Source: Agrobacterium vaccinii
Lineage (GTDB): Bacteria > Pseudomonadota > Alphaproteobacteria > Rhizobiales > Rhizobiaceae
Reading direction: 5' to 3'
DNA: 64,000 bases
NCBI RefSeq assembly: GCF_021310995.1
Contig: NZ_CP054150.1
Location: 2,046,001 to 2,110,000, forward strand
This document shows, one piece after another, positions 47,875 through 57,052 of this stretch; positions within the stretch are counted from its first letter, which is position 1, and each line of letters begins with the position of its first letter. The translations under genes and the position numbers were made by a program. A model generated the notes under the pieces. The model saw only the letters and a list, made by a program, of their open reading frames with translations, did no database searches and was not told where the DNA came from.

Positions 47875-49350
47875 CAGCGCGGCAGCTGACGCGGGTCCCA
47901 CCTCCATCAGCCTAAGAACTGCCTGCATATCCTCCCGGAACCGCTGAAACTCCTCGGCCTTTCTTTGCTCTTCCGGTATGCGCAACAAATAAGACGGATG
48001 CACCGTCACGAAGAGCATCCTGCCGCCGTCCATGGGTATGGGCCTGCCGCGCATGTCCGACAGTTTTTCCTTCAAATCCGTCAGCGCAAACATTGCCGTC
48101 GCTCCCATCGCCACAATGAGCTTGGGTTGAACCAGATCGATCTCCCGCGTCAGCCACCAGCGACAACGCTGCACTTCGCCCGCGTCCGGCCGCTGGTGAA
48201 TGCGCTTCTTTCCGCGCGCCTCGTATTTGAAATGCTTTACGGCATTGGTGACGTAGAGCGATTGGCGCTCAATTCCCGTCTCGCCCAGCACCTGGTCGAA
48301 CACCTTGCCCGCCGGACCGACGAAAGGACGTCCGGCCAGATCTTCGAAATCTCCAGGCTGCTCGCCAACGACCATGACGTCAGCATTGACAGGGCCTTCT
48401 CCAAACACCGTTTGCGTTGCCTTGCAATGCAAAGGACAGAGCGTGCACCCTTTCGCCTCGTGCTTCAAACCTTCCAGCGTATCTGCATCCGGCAAAACGG
48501 GCGCTGGCCTGCTTTCCGCCGCCGCCTGTATGCGATGGTGAAACAGTTGCGGCTCGGTCGCCGCCTTTACGCCCATTTCCAGCACGCGGGCCTCAGCGTT
48601 CAGGATAAGGCCGGGTATGAGGTCCGCTTCGGGCAGGTTCTTCCAGTATTTCTTCGGCATCTCCGCCGTCATCGCCTTGATTTTCAAGCGGGCGGGATTG
48701 AAAATATTGGCGTAATAGGTGCGCCACAGCTCATCCGTCTCATCGGACAAATCCGGCTGCTCGGCGGCAAGCCGTGATGTTTCGAGTGTTTTACCATCCC
48801 AGCGCGCCGACCCCTTGGGCGTTGCGATGACCCAGTCCATATCGGTGAAACGACGCTGAAAAAACGCAGCCTTTCGCTCGACGATGAAATGGTCAGGCTC
48901 GAACCACGCAATGAACCGGCGGCGAGCGGCGACACCCTCCGGCAGTGGCACTTCCTTGAAACGCACGAAAGCCGTCATCTTGTGGCTGTCGCGGCGCACG
49001 GATTTTTCCATCTTCCGCGCTTCGGAAACATCAGGGTCGGACTTGAACTGCAACAGCGCCCTGTCCTGCCCTAAACGCCACAGCAACCGATACAGCAATG
49101 AAAACCGTTCCGGTGCGCTGTGACAAATGATGGTTTGTGCCAAGGGAATGAAGGCCGAGGGCACGTTGACGTTGGCCGATCCGCCGCTCGATGGCAACCG
49201 GTCACCCTCCTCAAAGCCGAACAACCCTTTCTCTTCCCCCTGAAACCGCCAGTCGATCTCCTGCGGCGCGACATTTGCGGAAAGAAACGTTCGCGCAGCA
49301 TCGCGCCACTCGTTGAAATCTCCCCGGCCCTCCAGCGCCACCCTGTACAT
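47866..49350 (-). CDS. udgX: UdgX-family uracil-DNA glycosylase fused to DUF4130
   Basis: A 494-aa protein. Residues about 1-250 are DUF4130 (LLYRLLWRLGQDRALL, RMEKSVRRDSHKM-like, FIAWFEPDHFIVERKAAFF). Residues about 270-480 are a family 4-type uracil-DNA glycosylase: iron-sulfur cysteines in CTLCPLHC, catalytic GEQPGDFEDLAGRPFVGPAG, and the motif GKKRIHQRP, equivalent to the KRRIH loop whose His forms a covalent link to the abasic site in UdgX. It would mark or repair uracil in DNA. It directly follows the radical-SAM gene (TAATG overlap), the pairing often seen for UdgX. Confidence 0.9.
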   Translation of the reverse strand: MYRVALEGRGDFNEWRDAARTFLSANVAPQEIDWRFQGEEKGLFGFEEGDRLPSSGGSANVNVPSAFIPLAQTIICHSAPERFSLLYRLLWRLGQDRALLQFKSDPDVSEARKMEKSVRRDSHKMTAFVRFKEVPLPEGVAARRRFIAWFEPDHFIVERKAAFFQRRFTDMDWVIATPKGSARWDGKTLETSRLAAEQPDLSDETDELWRTYYANIFNPARLKIKAMTAEMPKKYWKNLPEADLIPGLILNAEARVLEMGVKAATEPQLFHHRIQAAAESRPAPVLPDADTLEGLKHEAKGCTLCPLHCKATQTVFGEGPVNADVMVVGEQPGDFEDLAGRPFVGPAGKVFDQVLGETGIERQSLYVTNAVKHFKYEARGKKRIHQRPDAGEVQRCRWWLTREIDLVQPKLIVAMGATAMFALTDLKEKLSDMRGRPIPMDGGRMLFVTVHPSYLLRIPEEQRKAEEFQRFREDMQAVLRLMEVGPASAAALSA

Positions 49351-50582
49351 TACAGCAGCGACAATTGTTCAGGCTTTGGGGTAAACATGTCGCGCAGGTC
49401 GGGACGCTCCGTCAGCTTGCCGGGAGTCCATCCTCCCGCCACCACAAAGGCTTTCACCTTTTTCAACGAGACGCCAAAGCGGGCGATATCCTCCAGCCGC
49501 AACTGCCGGAAACGCCGCGATGAGAGAATAGATTTGACGGTCTTGGTGCCAAACCCCGGTACACGCAGCAGCATCTCGCGATCTGCCGAATTCACGTCCA
49601 CCGGAAAACGCTGGCGATTGGCCAAGGCCCATGCCAGTTTCGGATCGATATCCAAATCCAGCATACCGTCTTTCTGCGTCGAAGCGATTTCGCCGATATC
49701 GAAACCGTAGAAGCGATAGAGCCAGTCCGCCTGATAAAGCCGGTGCTCGCGCATCAAAGGCGGCTTGATCAGCGGCAGGTTCTTCGACGAATCGGGAATA
49801 GGGCTGAAGGCCGAGTAATACACACGTCGCAATCCATAACTACCATAGAGGCGCGCGCTCGTGGTCAGAATGGTCGTGTCGTTGGCACCATCGGCACCGA
49901 CGATCATCTGGGTGCTCTGGCCCGCCGGGGCAAATCGTTTCACCCGCTTCGTCCGCAGCGTCGGTTCCCCAGCCTCCTCGATTTTCAGGCGAATATCGGC
50001 CATGGATTTTCGGATGTTGGCGGGCTGCTTTTCAGGTGCAAACTGGCCGATGCCGCTATCGGTGGGAAGCTCGATGTTGATCGACAGGCGGTCTGCATAA
50101 AGCCCGGCCTCTTCCACCAGATGCGCCGATGCCTCGGGTATGGATTTGAGGTGAATGTACCCCTTGAAACCGTGGGTCACGCGCAACTCTTTGGCCACCC
50201 GCACCAGTTCTTCCATCGTATGATCGGACGAGCGGATAATGCCGGAGGACAGAAACAGGCCCTCAATGTAATTACGCCGGTAAAACTCCAGCGTCAGCCA
50301 AACCACCTCTTCTACCGTAAACCGTGCCCGCTCCACATTGCTGGAAGAACGGTTGACGCAATAAGCACAGTCATAGATGCAGAAATTGGTCAGCAATATT
50401 TTCAGCAGCGAAATGCAGCGTCCGTCGGGCGCATAGGCATGGCAAATGCCCGATCCTTCCGTTGAGCCTAACCCTCCCGACCCAGAAGAACTACGCTTTG
50501 TCGTGCCGCTGGAAGCACAGGACGCATCATACTTCGCTGCATCGGAAAGGACGGCCAAACGCTCTCTAATCGACTTTTTCAT
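49350..50582 (-). CDS. DNA modification/repair radical SAM protein
   Basis: A 410-aa radical S-adenosylmethionine protein with the CX3CX2C cluster motif CIYDCAYC (about residues 69-76), the typical ILLTNFCIYDC context, and a C-terminal helix-hairpin-helix DNA-binding part (VNSADREMLLRVPGFGTKTVKSIL, about 335-358). This matches the group annotated as putative DNA modification/repair radical SAM protein, almost always next to UdgX. Reaction unknown. ATG at 50582 is chosen; the frame opens at GTG 50594, inside the LexA box. The transcript may be almost leaderless. Confidence 0.88.
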   Translation of the reverse strand: MKKSIRERLAVLSDAAKYDASCASSGTTKRSSSGSGGLGSTEGSGICHAYAPDGRCISLLKILLTNFCIYDCAYCVNRSSSNVERARFTVEEVVWLTLEFYRRNYIEGLFLSSGIIRSSDHTMEELVRVAKELRVTHGFKGYIHLKSIPEASAHLVEEAGLYADRLSINIELPTDSGIGQFAPEKQPANIRKSMADIRLKIEEAGEPTLRTKRVKRFAPAGQSTQMIVGADGANDTTILTTSARLYGSYGLRRVYYSAFSPIPDSSKNLPLIKPPLMREHRLYQADWLYRFYGFDIGEIASTQKDGMLDLDIDPKLAWALANRQRFPVDVNSADREMLLRVPGFGTKTVKSILSSRRFRQLRLEDIARFGVSLKKVKAFVVAGGWTPGKLTERPDLRDMFTPKPEQLSLL

Positions 50583-50588
50583 AACAAT

Positions 50589-50603
50589 GTTCACTATATG
50601 TTC
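50589..50603. promoter_or_regulatory. LexA (SOS) box GTTC-N7-GTTC
   Basis: GTTCACTATATGTTC matches the alphaproteobacterial LexA operator (GTTC, seven bases, GTTC) exactly. It overlaps the radical-SAM promoter: on the minus strand TTGACA is 15 bp upstream of TATAGT, and the TATAGT lies inside the box. Binding would block RNA polymerase. Confidence 0.85.
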
Positions 50604-50802
50604 TTGAAATCTCTGTCAAGAACGGTCTAAAAAGCTTCAGTTTTTTACAGGAAATCATCAGGTTCAAATTTGCTGGCAATCCGTTGCCGACTTCTGATAT
50701 AGTCGCGGGAATTGTGATTTTGACTGGTTCCGTGGTTTTGCCCCGGGACCTGTTTCTTTTTGTGTCTGCGGGTACCGCAGGATGAATGCGAGGAAGAAAA
50801 AA

Positions 50803-51279
50803 ATGGTAGAAAAAGTACCGATGACTCAGGGTGGATTCGTCAAGCTGCAGGAAGAACTCCGCTGGCGTCAGCAGGAAGAGCGTCCCCGTATCATCGAAGC
50901 TATTTCGGAAGCGCGCGCCCATGGCGACCTGTCCGAAAATGCGGAATATCACGCCGCCAAGGAAGCCCAGAGCCACAATGAAGGCCGCGTTGCCGAACTT
51001 GAAGACCTGACGGCCCGCGCCGAAGTCATCGACCTGTCGAAAATGTCTGGCTCCACCATCAAGTTCGGCGCAACCATCAAGCTGATCGATGAGGATTCCA
51101 ACGAGGAAAAGACCTACCAGATCGTTGGTGATCAGGAAGCAGACGTGAAGCAGGGTCGCATCTCGATCTCCTCGCCCATCGCCCGTGCCCTCATCGGCAA
51201 GGAAGTCGGCGACAGCATCGAAGTGAACGCGCCGGGCGGTTCGCGCGGTTACGAAATCCTCTCCGTCAACTGGGGTTGA
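50803..51279 (+). CDS. greA: Transcription elongation factor GreA
   Basis: A 158-aa cleavage factor that rescues backtracked RNA polymerase. Seen: N-terminal coiled coil ([21 protein letters not shown]) with the acidic tip [11 protein letters not shown], and C-terminal [21 protein letters not shown] domain ([24 protein letters not shown]). ATG at 50803 has AGGA eight bases upstream; the frame opens at 50782. First gene of the LPS/trxB/lsrB block. Confidence 0.96.
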   Translation: MVEKVPMTQGGFVKLQEELRWRQQEERPRIIEAISEARAHGDLSENAEYHAAKEAQSHNEGRVAELEDLTARAEVIDLSKMSGSTIKFGATIKLIDEDSNEEKTYQIVGDQEADVKQGRISISSPIARALIGKEVGDSIEVNAPGGSRGYEILSVNWG

Positions 51280-51311
51280 TTCCCAGATCCCCTCCCCGCG
51301 AGATCCCGATC

Positions 51312-52370
51312 GTGCCCTATGTCGACTTGGCCGATGTCCAGGTGCTTGCGCCCAACTTCAAGCGCAGGCTCTCTGGCGTAACATCCACCATCATTCAACT
51401 CCTGCCCGTTCAAAACAGGCAGGGGCAGATGGTGGCCGCCATTGGGCCAGGACTACCACCAGACCTGCCGCATGTTCGCTTTCGCGATCTGTGGCGCCTG
51501 TGGCAGTTGGGTCCCCGCCGCACGCCCCGCATCTGGCACGCCCGCCGCAACATCGAAATGCTACCCGGCATCGTGATGCGCGATATCCTGCGCATGAAGC
51601 TAAAGCTGGTCTTCACCTCTGCCTCCCAACGCAAACACAGCGGCTGGACGAAGTTCCTCGTCTCGCGCATGGATGCAGTGATCGCAACCAGCAGCAAGAC
51701 GGCGTCCTATCTGGAGGTGCCGAGCACCGTCGCGATGCACGGCATAGACACAGACCGTTTCTCCCCGCCCGCCGATAAGGCCCAGGCAAAGCAGTCGCTT
51801 GGCCTTAATAGCGGCCAGAAATATGCCGGATGCTTCGGTCGGGTTCGCCATCAAAAGGGTACAGACCTTTTCGTAGACACCATGATCGCCGTTCTGCCAC
51901 AACATCCGGACTGGTCTGCTATCGTCGCCGGGCGAGCAACCGGGCCGCATATCGAATTCGAAACGGGGCTGAAGGATAAGGTTCGCGCCGCAGGCCTCAG
52001 CGACCGCATTCTCTTCGTAGGCGAACACACCAACATCAATGCCTGGTACCGCGCCCTAGACCTCTTCATCGCCCCCCAGCGCTGGGAAGGCTTCGGCCTG
52101 ACCCCACTGGAAGCCATGGCGACGGGTGTTCCGGTCATCGCGACGGACGTGGGTGCTTTTCCTGAATTGATAACGGCGAATACCGGTGAAATCACCCCCC
52201 GCAATGATTTGGGAGGCATGAGCGCGACAGCAACACGCTGGATGACAGACGATGCAATGCGCGGCGAAGCATGCGTTGCAGCACGTCAGCACGTCGGGCA
52301 GCATTTCACCATCGGGGGCGAAGCGGCCAATCTTGGTCGCATCTACGACGCTGTTACGGCTTACGTTTGA
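51312..52370 (+). CDS. lpsB: LPS core glycosyltransferase (LpsB/LpcC mannosyltransferase)
   Basis: A 352-aa GT4 glycosyltransferase. Opening VLAPNFKRRLSGVTSTI and the C-terminal GT4 motif QRWEGFGLTPLEAMATGVPVIATDVGAFPE match the rhizobial LpsB/LpcC mannosyltransferase, which adds mannose to the inner LPS core in the cytoplasm. GTG at 51312 gives the usual family length; the frame opens with TTG at 51276, overlapping the greA stop. Position right after greA is the same as I recall in S. meliloti. Its 3' end overlaps the convergent lpsE by 17 bases. Confidence 0.88.
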   Translation: MPYVDLADVQVLAPNFKRRLSGVTSTIIQLLPVQNRQGQMVAAIGPGLPPDLPHVRFRDLWRLWQLGPRRTPRIWHARRNIEMLPGIVMRDILRMKLKLVFTSASQRKHSGWTKFLVSRMDAVIATSSKTASYLEVPSTVAMHGIDTDRFSPPADKAQAKQSLGLNSGQKYAGCFGRVRHQKGTDLFVDTMIAVLPQHPDWSAIVAGRATGPHIEFETGLKDKVRAAGLSDRILFVGEHTNINAWYRALDLFIAPQRWEGFGLTPLEAMATGVPVIATDVGAFPELITANTGEITPRNDLGGMSATATRWMTDDAMRGEACVAARQHVGQHFTIGGEAANLGRIYDAVTAYV

Positions 52371-53376
52371 AGAGTTCGATATAGGCTGAGGCGACAGCTT
52401 CTTCAGAAAACTGCTGCATCAAGGTTGCGTGTCCACCGACAGCGACACGTTCAGCTAGAGCCCGGTCACCCAGAAGATTTCCGATCGCCGCTGCAAAGCC
52501 CTTTTCATCATCAATCTCGGCCAGCAACCCGTTCTCGCCATCTTTCATAAACCAGGACGGCCCCTCGGATTTGGAGGAGACGACCGGCTTTTTCTGCGCC
52601 CAGGCTTCGAGAATGACATTGCCCAGCGGCTCATGGCTGGACGCCATCACGAACACATCAGCCGCCGCCACATAGGGTCGCGTTTCGTCCTGCCAGCCGA
52701 TGAAGCGAACGCGATCACGCATGTCGCGCGAATCGACTTGCGCTTCTAGCGCTTCGCGCTCCTCCCCATCTCCCGCCAGCCACAAATAGACCCCCGGCAG
52801 TGTGGAGACGGCATCGATCAGCGTGTGAAAACCCTTGCGCTTAACGAAACGCCCCATGGACATCACCACGGGCGCATCCGGCGGCGTATCCAGTTGCGCC
52901 CGAGACACCGGCGCGATCTCCTGCGTGCTGGTGAAGTTGGAGATGACCTCCACCCCACGCGTCCAGCCAATGTTTTTCACGTGTTCGGCAATGCCGGGCG
53001 TGTTGCAAACGAGAATGTCGGTATTCTTGAAGTAATCCAGTTTTGTCGGGTAATCGCCCAGCCGAGATAACTTGATGCAGCCCTTATAGGCTGGCATCAA
53101 CCGGCTTGGGCGTGTCGCCCAAGACATCAGCGCATTGGGCTGTTCGTGTCGCGCCATGCGCATCACCTTCATAGGCAGCAACAGTCTATCCGGCGAGAGA
53201 TTGCGAAAGTTGCTTTCGATGATGCCGCATACTCCGTCGATATTCTTGCGCCACAAACGATTGGGGCGGATGACCGCCGTCTGCTCCACGCCCCTGCTGG
53301 CCAGTGCATTGACGAGATGCACGAAAAAACGCTCCGCGCCGCCATCCTTGCCCAAATGATAATGCATGACTTTCAT
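52354..53376 (-). CDS. lpsE: LPS core glycosyltransferase (LpsE-like, GT4)
   Basis: A 340-aa GT4 enzyme. Seen: GGAERFFVHLVNALASRG at the N terminus, MGRFVKRKGFHTLIDA, and the sugar-nucleotide motif SSHEPLGNVILEAWAQKKPVV. ATG overlaps the stop of the upstream GT2 gene by four bases (53373-53376). It is convergent with lpsB. The name is by position and family; the sugar is not known. Confidence 0.82.
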   Translation of the reverse strand: MKVMHYHLGKDGGAERFFVHLVNALASRGVEQTAVIRPNRLWRKNIDGVCGIIESNFRNLSPDRLLLPMKVMRMARHEQPNALMSWATRPSRLMPAYKGCIKLSRLGDYPTKLDYFKNTDILVCNTPGIAEHVKNIGWTRGVEVISNFTSTQEIAPVSRAQLDTPPDAPVVMSMGRFVKRKGFHTLIDAVSTLPGVYLWLAGDGEEREALEAQVDSRDMRDRVRFIGWQDETRPYVAAADVFVMASSHEPLGNVILEAWAQKKPVVSSKSEGPSWFMKDGENGLLAEIDDEKGFAAAIGNLLGDRALAERVAVGGHATLMQQFSEEAVASAYIELFKRKP

Positions 53377-54194
53377 GGTTTATTCCTTCCGCGCTCCATG
53401 TCATCGACATTCGGTCGCCGTTTCAGCGCGTGACGCTGATGTATTTTGGCCTGAGTGAGAAACGCGTAAATCCCGCCTGTTGCCGCCTCGATCAGGCCAG
53501 GCACACCGCAACGCCACAGGCCATTTCGAAAATAAAGCCTCAGGAAATACAGCCAGGGCGATACCAGGAGTTTTGAAAGCCGGGCCTTGCGACCCTCAGC
53601 AAATTGCTGATCAGCTTTCAGGGTGGAGTATTTGTTCTCTTTCAAAATCTGCTCATCGATGATGAGTGGGCGGTAATGCAACAGACTGCCCTTTTCCGAC
53701 GCGCTGACCTGCCCCACTGGCACGATGCCCTCATGCACCTTCTGGGAAAGATCGTAAGCGCCCTTGCCGTTGCGGATGAGCCGAAGATTCTTACGCTCGC
53801 GCACATTTTCAGGCGTATAACCGAAACCGATGAGATAGGGCCGCCGCGCCACTTTCCAGCCGACAACATTCTCCGACGCAGAGAGCAGTTCTGGCAGCTT
53901 AGCTCGCAACGCATCATCCAGCCGCTCATCCGCATCGATATTCAGACACCACGCCTGCGTGCATTGCTCCAGCGCAAACTGCTTCTGCCCTGCATAGCCG
54001 CGCCAGGGCTCGTACATGAACCTGATCGGCCAGCCCTTGTCGATATAAGTCTGAACCAGCGTTTGAGTGCCATCGGTTGACCCGGAATCGACGATGACGA
54101 TCTCGGCACAGCCTTCTAGGCTCTCAATGCAATTGCCAAGATAGGCTTCCTCGTTGAGGCAGATGATAAAGGCGGAGACGCTCTGTTTTTGCAT
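53373..54194 (-). CDS. lpsD: LPS core glycosyltransferase (LpsD-like, WaaE/KdtX type GT2)
   Basis: A 273-aa GT2 enzyme of the WaaE/KdtX type. Seen: SAFIICLNEEAYLGNCIESLEGC, VDSGSTDGT (first Asp motif), NIDADERL (the DxD metal site) and KVHEGIVP. The C terminus has an aromatic membrane-associated helix (WLYFLRLYFRNGLWR). Such enzymes add glucose to the inner core. Name is by position in the lps block. It is translationally coupled to lpsE. Confidence 0.83.
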   Translation of the reverse strand: MQKQSVSAFIICLNEEAYLGNCIESLEGCAEIVIVDSGSTDGTQTLVQTYIDKGWPIRFMYEPWRGYAGQKQFALEQCTQAWCLNIDADERLDDALRAKLPELLSASENVVGWKVARRPYLIGFGYTPENVRERKNLRLIRNGKGAYDLSQKVHEGIVPVGQVSASEKGSLLHYRPLIIDEQILKENKYSTLKADQQFAEGRKARLSKLLVSPWLYFLRLYFRNGLWRCGVPGLIEAATGGIYAFLTQAKIHQRHALKRRPNVDDMERGRNKP

Positions 54195-54565
54195 ACTTTC
54201 TCTTACACGGAAAAGCCTGACACGAAATCAGTGTCTGCCATTGCGACGCAAAGTCTATAGGGTGGCAAAGCGGTCAATTGCAAGCACTTGCCAGCGCGGG
54301 GAGACCTCTGCCCAACATTCATCGACCTATAGTTGGGCCAAGTGTGGAAATCTGAGGTTTATTTTGATGCGCAGTTAAGATATCGCACAATGAACAGCCA
54401 GGGTAGCAGGCGCAGGCCACATATCGCAGCAATGTCAAAAAGTTTTTTCCAAGCTCTTGTTGCATTTCCGGGATCTGAAATAGCGTGCTTGCGAGACTGA
54501 TGGCTAGCAGACCACTTTTCTATTGTCCGGTTACGGTGTCTTCGTGCAGGCAGCGGCAGCGCGCG
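54195..54565. other. Gene-free stretch between lps genes
   Basis: 371 bp with no supported ORF. It holds two stem-loops, GACAC-gaaatca-GTGTC (54219-54235) and GCCCAAC / GTTGGGC (54310-54338). The base composition is more AT-rich than the flanks. It contains the end of the 54566-55291 gene's transcript and the promoter for the GT2 gene, not otherwise resolvable. Confidence 0.4.
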
Positions 54566-55291
54566 TTACTCACTCACCCACGAACTCGCCGCATTGACAA
54601 TCTTCTTCTGTATTCCACGTTGATCACGCCAGTCGCGGCCTGTGTCTTCTACAACTGGAACACCGCCCGGTGAAAAGATGTAGTTTTCGAAGGGCGCTAT
54701 GTGCTCTTCGAGCTTCTTGTTCACATCAGAATAGAACTGCTTTTCTGGGTCAAAGGCCGGATCCATCAGTTCGGCGCTGCTGCGCGCCACCTTTCCGTCC
54801 AGCACGGAGGGTGACGTGGTGAATTTCGTGTAGGTGCCGCGTGGCACTCTGATGCCTGCGAATTTCCAGTAGTGTTTGCCGCGGTGCAGATGACCCCGCT
54901 TCTTGATGTCCCAGTTCTGGCTCGCACTATGAAACGAGACCTGCTTGACCTTGTCGTTGAAGCAGGCTTCGACACGTGCGTCCAGAGTGTCCAGCGCAAT
55001 CCAGTCATCTTCGAGATGGAATACGTAATCGGCACTCGTGGCCTGCCACAAACGTTTCACGGCGGCGCCGAAGCCCGCTTTTTCCGGCGTGTATATAATA
55101 GGGGCGGGAAAATACCGCTTGAGCAGGGAAATGCACTGCGCTTCGTCATCAGGCGTGCCGAATATGGGATCGATGTTGGCGTAGACGTTGACGACCCTGT
55201 GAAATTTGAAGGCGTTCTGGGAGAAACTTTCCAGTGTCCGTTCCAGAAGATCGGGGCGGCGGCCCGCAACGATGGTGATATCGATATGCAT
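54566..55291 (-). CDS. GT-A fold glycosyltransferase-like protein (LpsC position)
   Basis: A 241-aa protein. N-terminal DITIVAGRRPDLLERTLESFSQN and FHLEDDWIALDTLD (a DxD-like EDDW site) indicate a GT-A superfamily enzyme. A short C-terminal part ends VSE. ATG at 55291 has GGGGA six bases upstream, better than 55297. The position in the block is that of S. meliloti lpsC, but I cannot confirm orthology. It probably modifies the LPS core. Confidence 0.65.
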   Translation of the reverse strand: MHIDITIVAGRRPDLLERTLESFSQNAFKFHRVVNVYANIDPIFGTPDDEAQCISLLKRYFPAPIIYTPEKAGFGAAVKRLWQATSADYVFHLEDDWIALDTLDARVEACFNDKVKQVSFHSASQNWDIKKRGHLHRGKHYWKFAGIRVPRGTYTKFTTSPSVLDGKVARSSAELMDPAFDPEKQFYSDVNKKLEEHIAPFENYIFSPGGVPVVEDTGRDWRDQRGIQKKIVNAASSWVSE

Positions 55292-55348
55292 ACTCATTCC
55301 CCGAAAACCAAACCTATCAATCAGACTGAATGCAAAAAGACCAGTTCC

Positions 55349-55816
55349 TCAAACCCCAACCAGCCCCAACCGCTTCACCTGACGGATCGTCAGCATGGTC
55401 CGCACCGTATCCACATGTTCGTCCGCCGTCAGCACCTCGATGACGAAGTCCTGGAACTGGGTCAGGTTTTCGGCGATGCAGTGGAGCAGGAAGTCGCTGT
55501 CGCCGGAGACCATCCAGGCTTGGCGCACCAATGGCCAGCGATCGGTGGCGGCGGCGAAGGCTTTTAGGTTGGTTTCGGACTGGCGTTTCAGCCCCACCAT
55601 GCAGAAGGCCACGAGATCGAAGCCGAGCTTCGGTGCATTCAGCATGGCGTGGTAGCCTTCGATAATGCCCGCGTCTTCCAGCTTGCGCACGCGGCGCAGG
55701 CAGGGTGGTGCCGAGATGCCGACGCGGTCTGCGAGGTCGACATTGGTCATGCGCCCGTCACCCTGCAATTCACGCAGTATTTTCAGATCGATGGCATCGA
55801 GTTCGACGCTGGCCAA
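55349..55816 (-). CDS. lrp: Lrp/AsnC family transcriptional regulator
   Basis: A 155-aa regulator. N-terminal helix-turn-helix (LDAIDLKILRELQGDGRMTNVDLADRVGISAPPCLRRVRKLE) and C-terminal RAM ligand-binding domain (GFDLVAFCMVGLKRQS, GDSDFLLHCIAENLTQFQDFV). It responds to an amino acid, most often leucine. It sits between the glycosyltransferase genes and trxB in the conserved block, divergent from trxB. Confidence 0.92.
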   Translation of the reverse strand: MASVELDAIDLKILRELQGDGRMTNVDLADRVGISAPPCLRRVRKLEDAGIIEGYHAMLNAPKLGFDLVAFCMVGLKRQSETNLKAFAAATDRWPLVRQAWMVSGDSDFLLHCIAENLTQFQDFVIEVLTADEHVDTVRTMLTIRQVKRLGLVGV

Positions 55817-56060
55817 TATGCTCTTCCTTGTTGAGCTAGAATGCTTCCTTCTACTCTACGGGACGGGATTCGCAATAATCCTACGCGCCAGCGACACAAA
55901 ATTACGTGTAGAGTGGCGTATGCCCTGTTGGTAACGCAAGGCTGCCCTTGAATATCGGCACTGGACACTCTTAAATACCGGACAACGAAGGGGTGTATCG
56001 CGATTGAGCCGGACGCATGGCTCCCACATCTGCCACCCTTCACACAGAAAGGAATGTTCC

Positions 56061-57035
56061 ATGTCCGTCCGCCACTCCAAAGTCCTGATTATCGGCTCCG
56101 GCCCCGCTGGCTATACCGCCGCCATTTATGCGGCCCGCGCCATGCTGGAACCGGTTCTCATTGCCGGTATGGAACAGGGCGGGCAGTTGATGATCACCAC
56201 TGATGTGGAGAATTATCCTGGTTATGCCGACCCCATTCAGGGGCCGTTTCTGATGGACCAGATGCTGAAGCAGGCCGTGCATGTGGGCGCTGAGATCGTC
56301 AACGATCTGGTGACCGAGGTGGAGACCACCCGCCGCCCCTTCACGGTCAAAACCGATTCCGGCGCTGTCTGGACCGCCGATACCCTGATCATCTGCACCG
56401 GCGCCAAGGCCAAGTGGCTGGGCATCGAAAGCGAACAGCACTTTCAGGGCTTCGGCGTTTCGGCCTGCGCCACCTGCGATGGCTTCTTCTACCGCAACCG
56501 GGATGTCATCGTGGTCGGCGGCGGCAATTCGGCTGTCGAAGAGGCGCTCTACCTCTCTAATATTGCCAAGTCGGTCACGGTCGTGCATCGCCGCGATAGC
56601 TTCCGTTCGGAGAAGATTTTGCAGGAACGTCTGTTCGCGAAGTCCAATGTGAACATTCTCTGGAACAGCGAGATCGCCGAAATCACCGGCACGCCTGCCA
56701 AGCCACCGATGCCGCCTTCCGTCACTGGTGCAAAAATTCGCAACACGAAGACGGGCGATATCACCGACATGCCTGTTCACGGCGTCTTTGTCGCTATTGG
56801 CCACGCGCCAGCGGTCGAGTTGTTCGAAGGCAAGCTGAAGCTGAAGCCGAACGGCTATATGTGGACCGCACCTGATTCGACGGCGACCGATGTCGACGGC
56901 ATTTTCGCCGCGGGCGACGTGACCGACGATACCTATCGCCAGGCCATTACCGCTGCGGGCATGGGCTGCATGGCAGCGCTCGAGGCCGAACGTTTTCTCG
57001 CAGCGCAAGCGCCGCTTGCCGTTGCCGCTGAATAA
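56061..57035 (+). CDS. trxB: Thioredoxin reductase
   Basis: A 324-aa FAD/NADPH flavoprotein that reduces thioredoxin. Seen: FAD motif IIGSGPAGYTAAIYAAR, redox-active CATCDG (Cys pair about 145/148), NADPH motif GGGNSAVEEALYL and GIFAAGDVTDDTYRQA. ATG at 56061 has AAGGAA upstream; the frame opens at 56004. lsrB follows after 17 bp, so the two are co-transcribed. Confidence 0.97.
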   Translation: MSVRHSKVLIIGSGPAGYTAAIYAARAMLEPVLIAGMEQGGQLMITTDVENYPGYADPIQGPFLMDQMLKQAVHVGAEIVNDLVTEVETTRRPFTVKTDSGAVWTADTLIICTGAKAKWLGIESEQHFQGFGVSACATCDGFFYRNRDVIVVGGGNSAVEEALYLSNIAKSVTVVHRRDSFRSEKILQERLFAKSNVNILWNSEIAEITGTPAKPPMPPSVTGAKIRNTKTGDITDMPVHGVFVAIGHAPAVELFEGKLKLKPNGYMWTAPDSTATDVDGIFAAGDVTDDTYRQAITAAGMGCMAALEAERFLAAQAPLAVAAE

Positions 57036-57052
57036 GAAAGGCTAAACACCGC

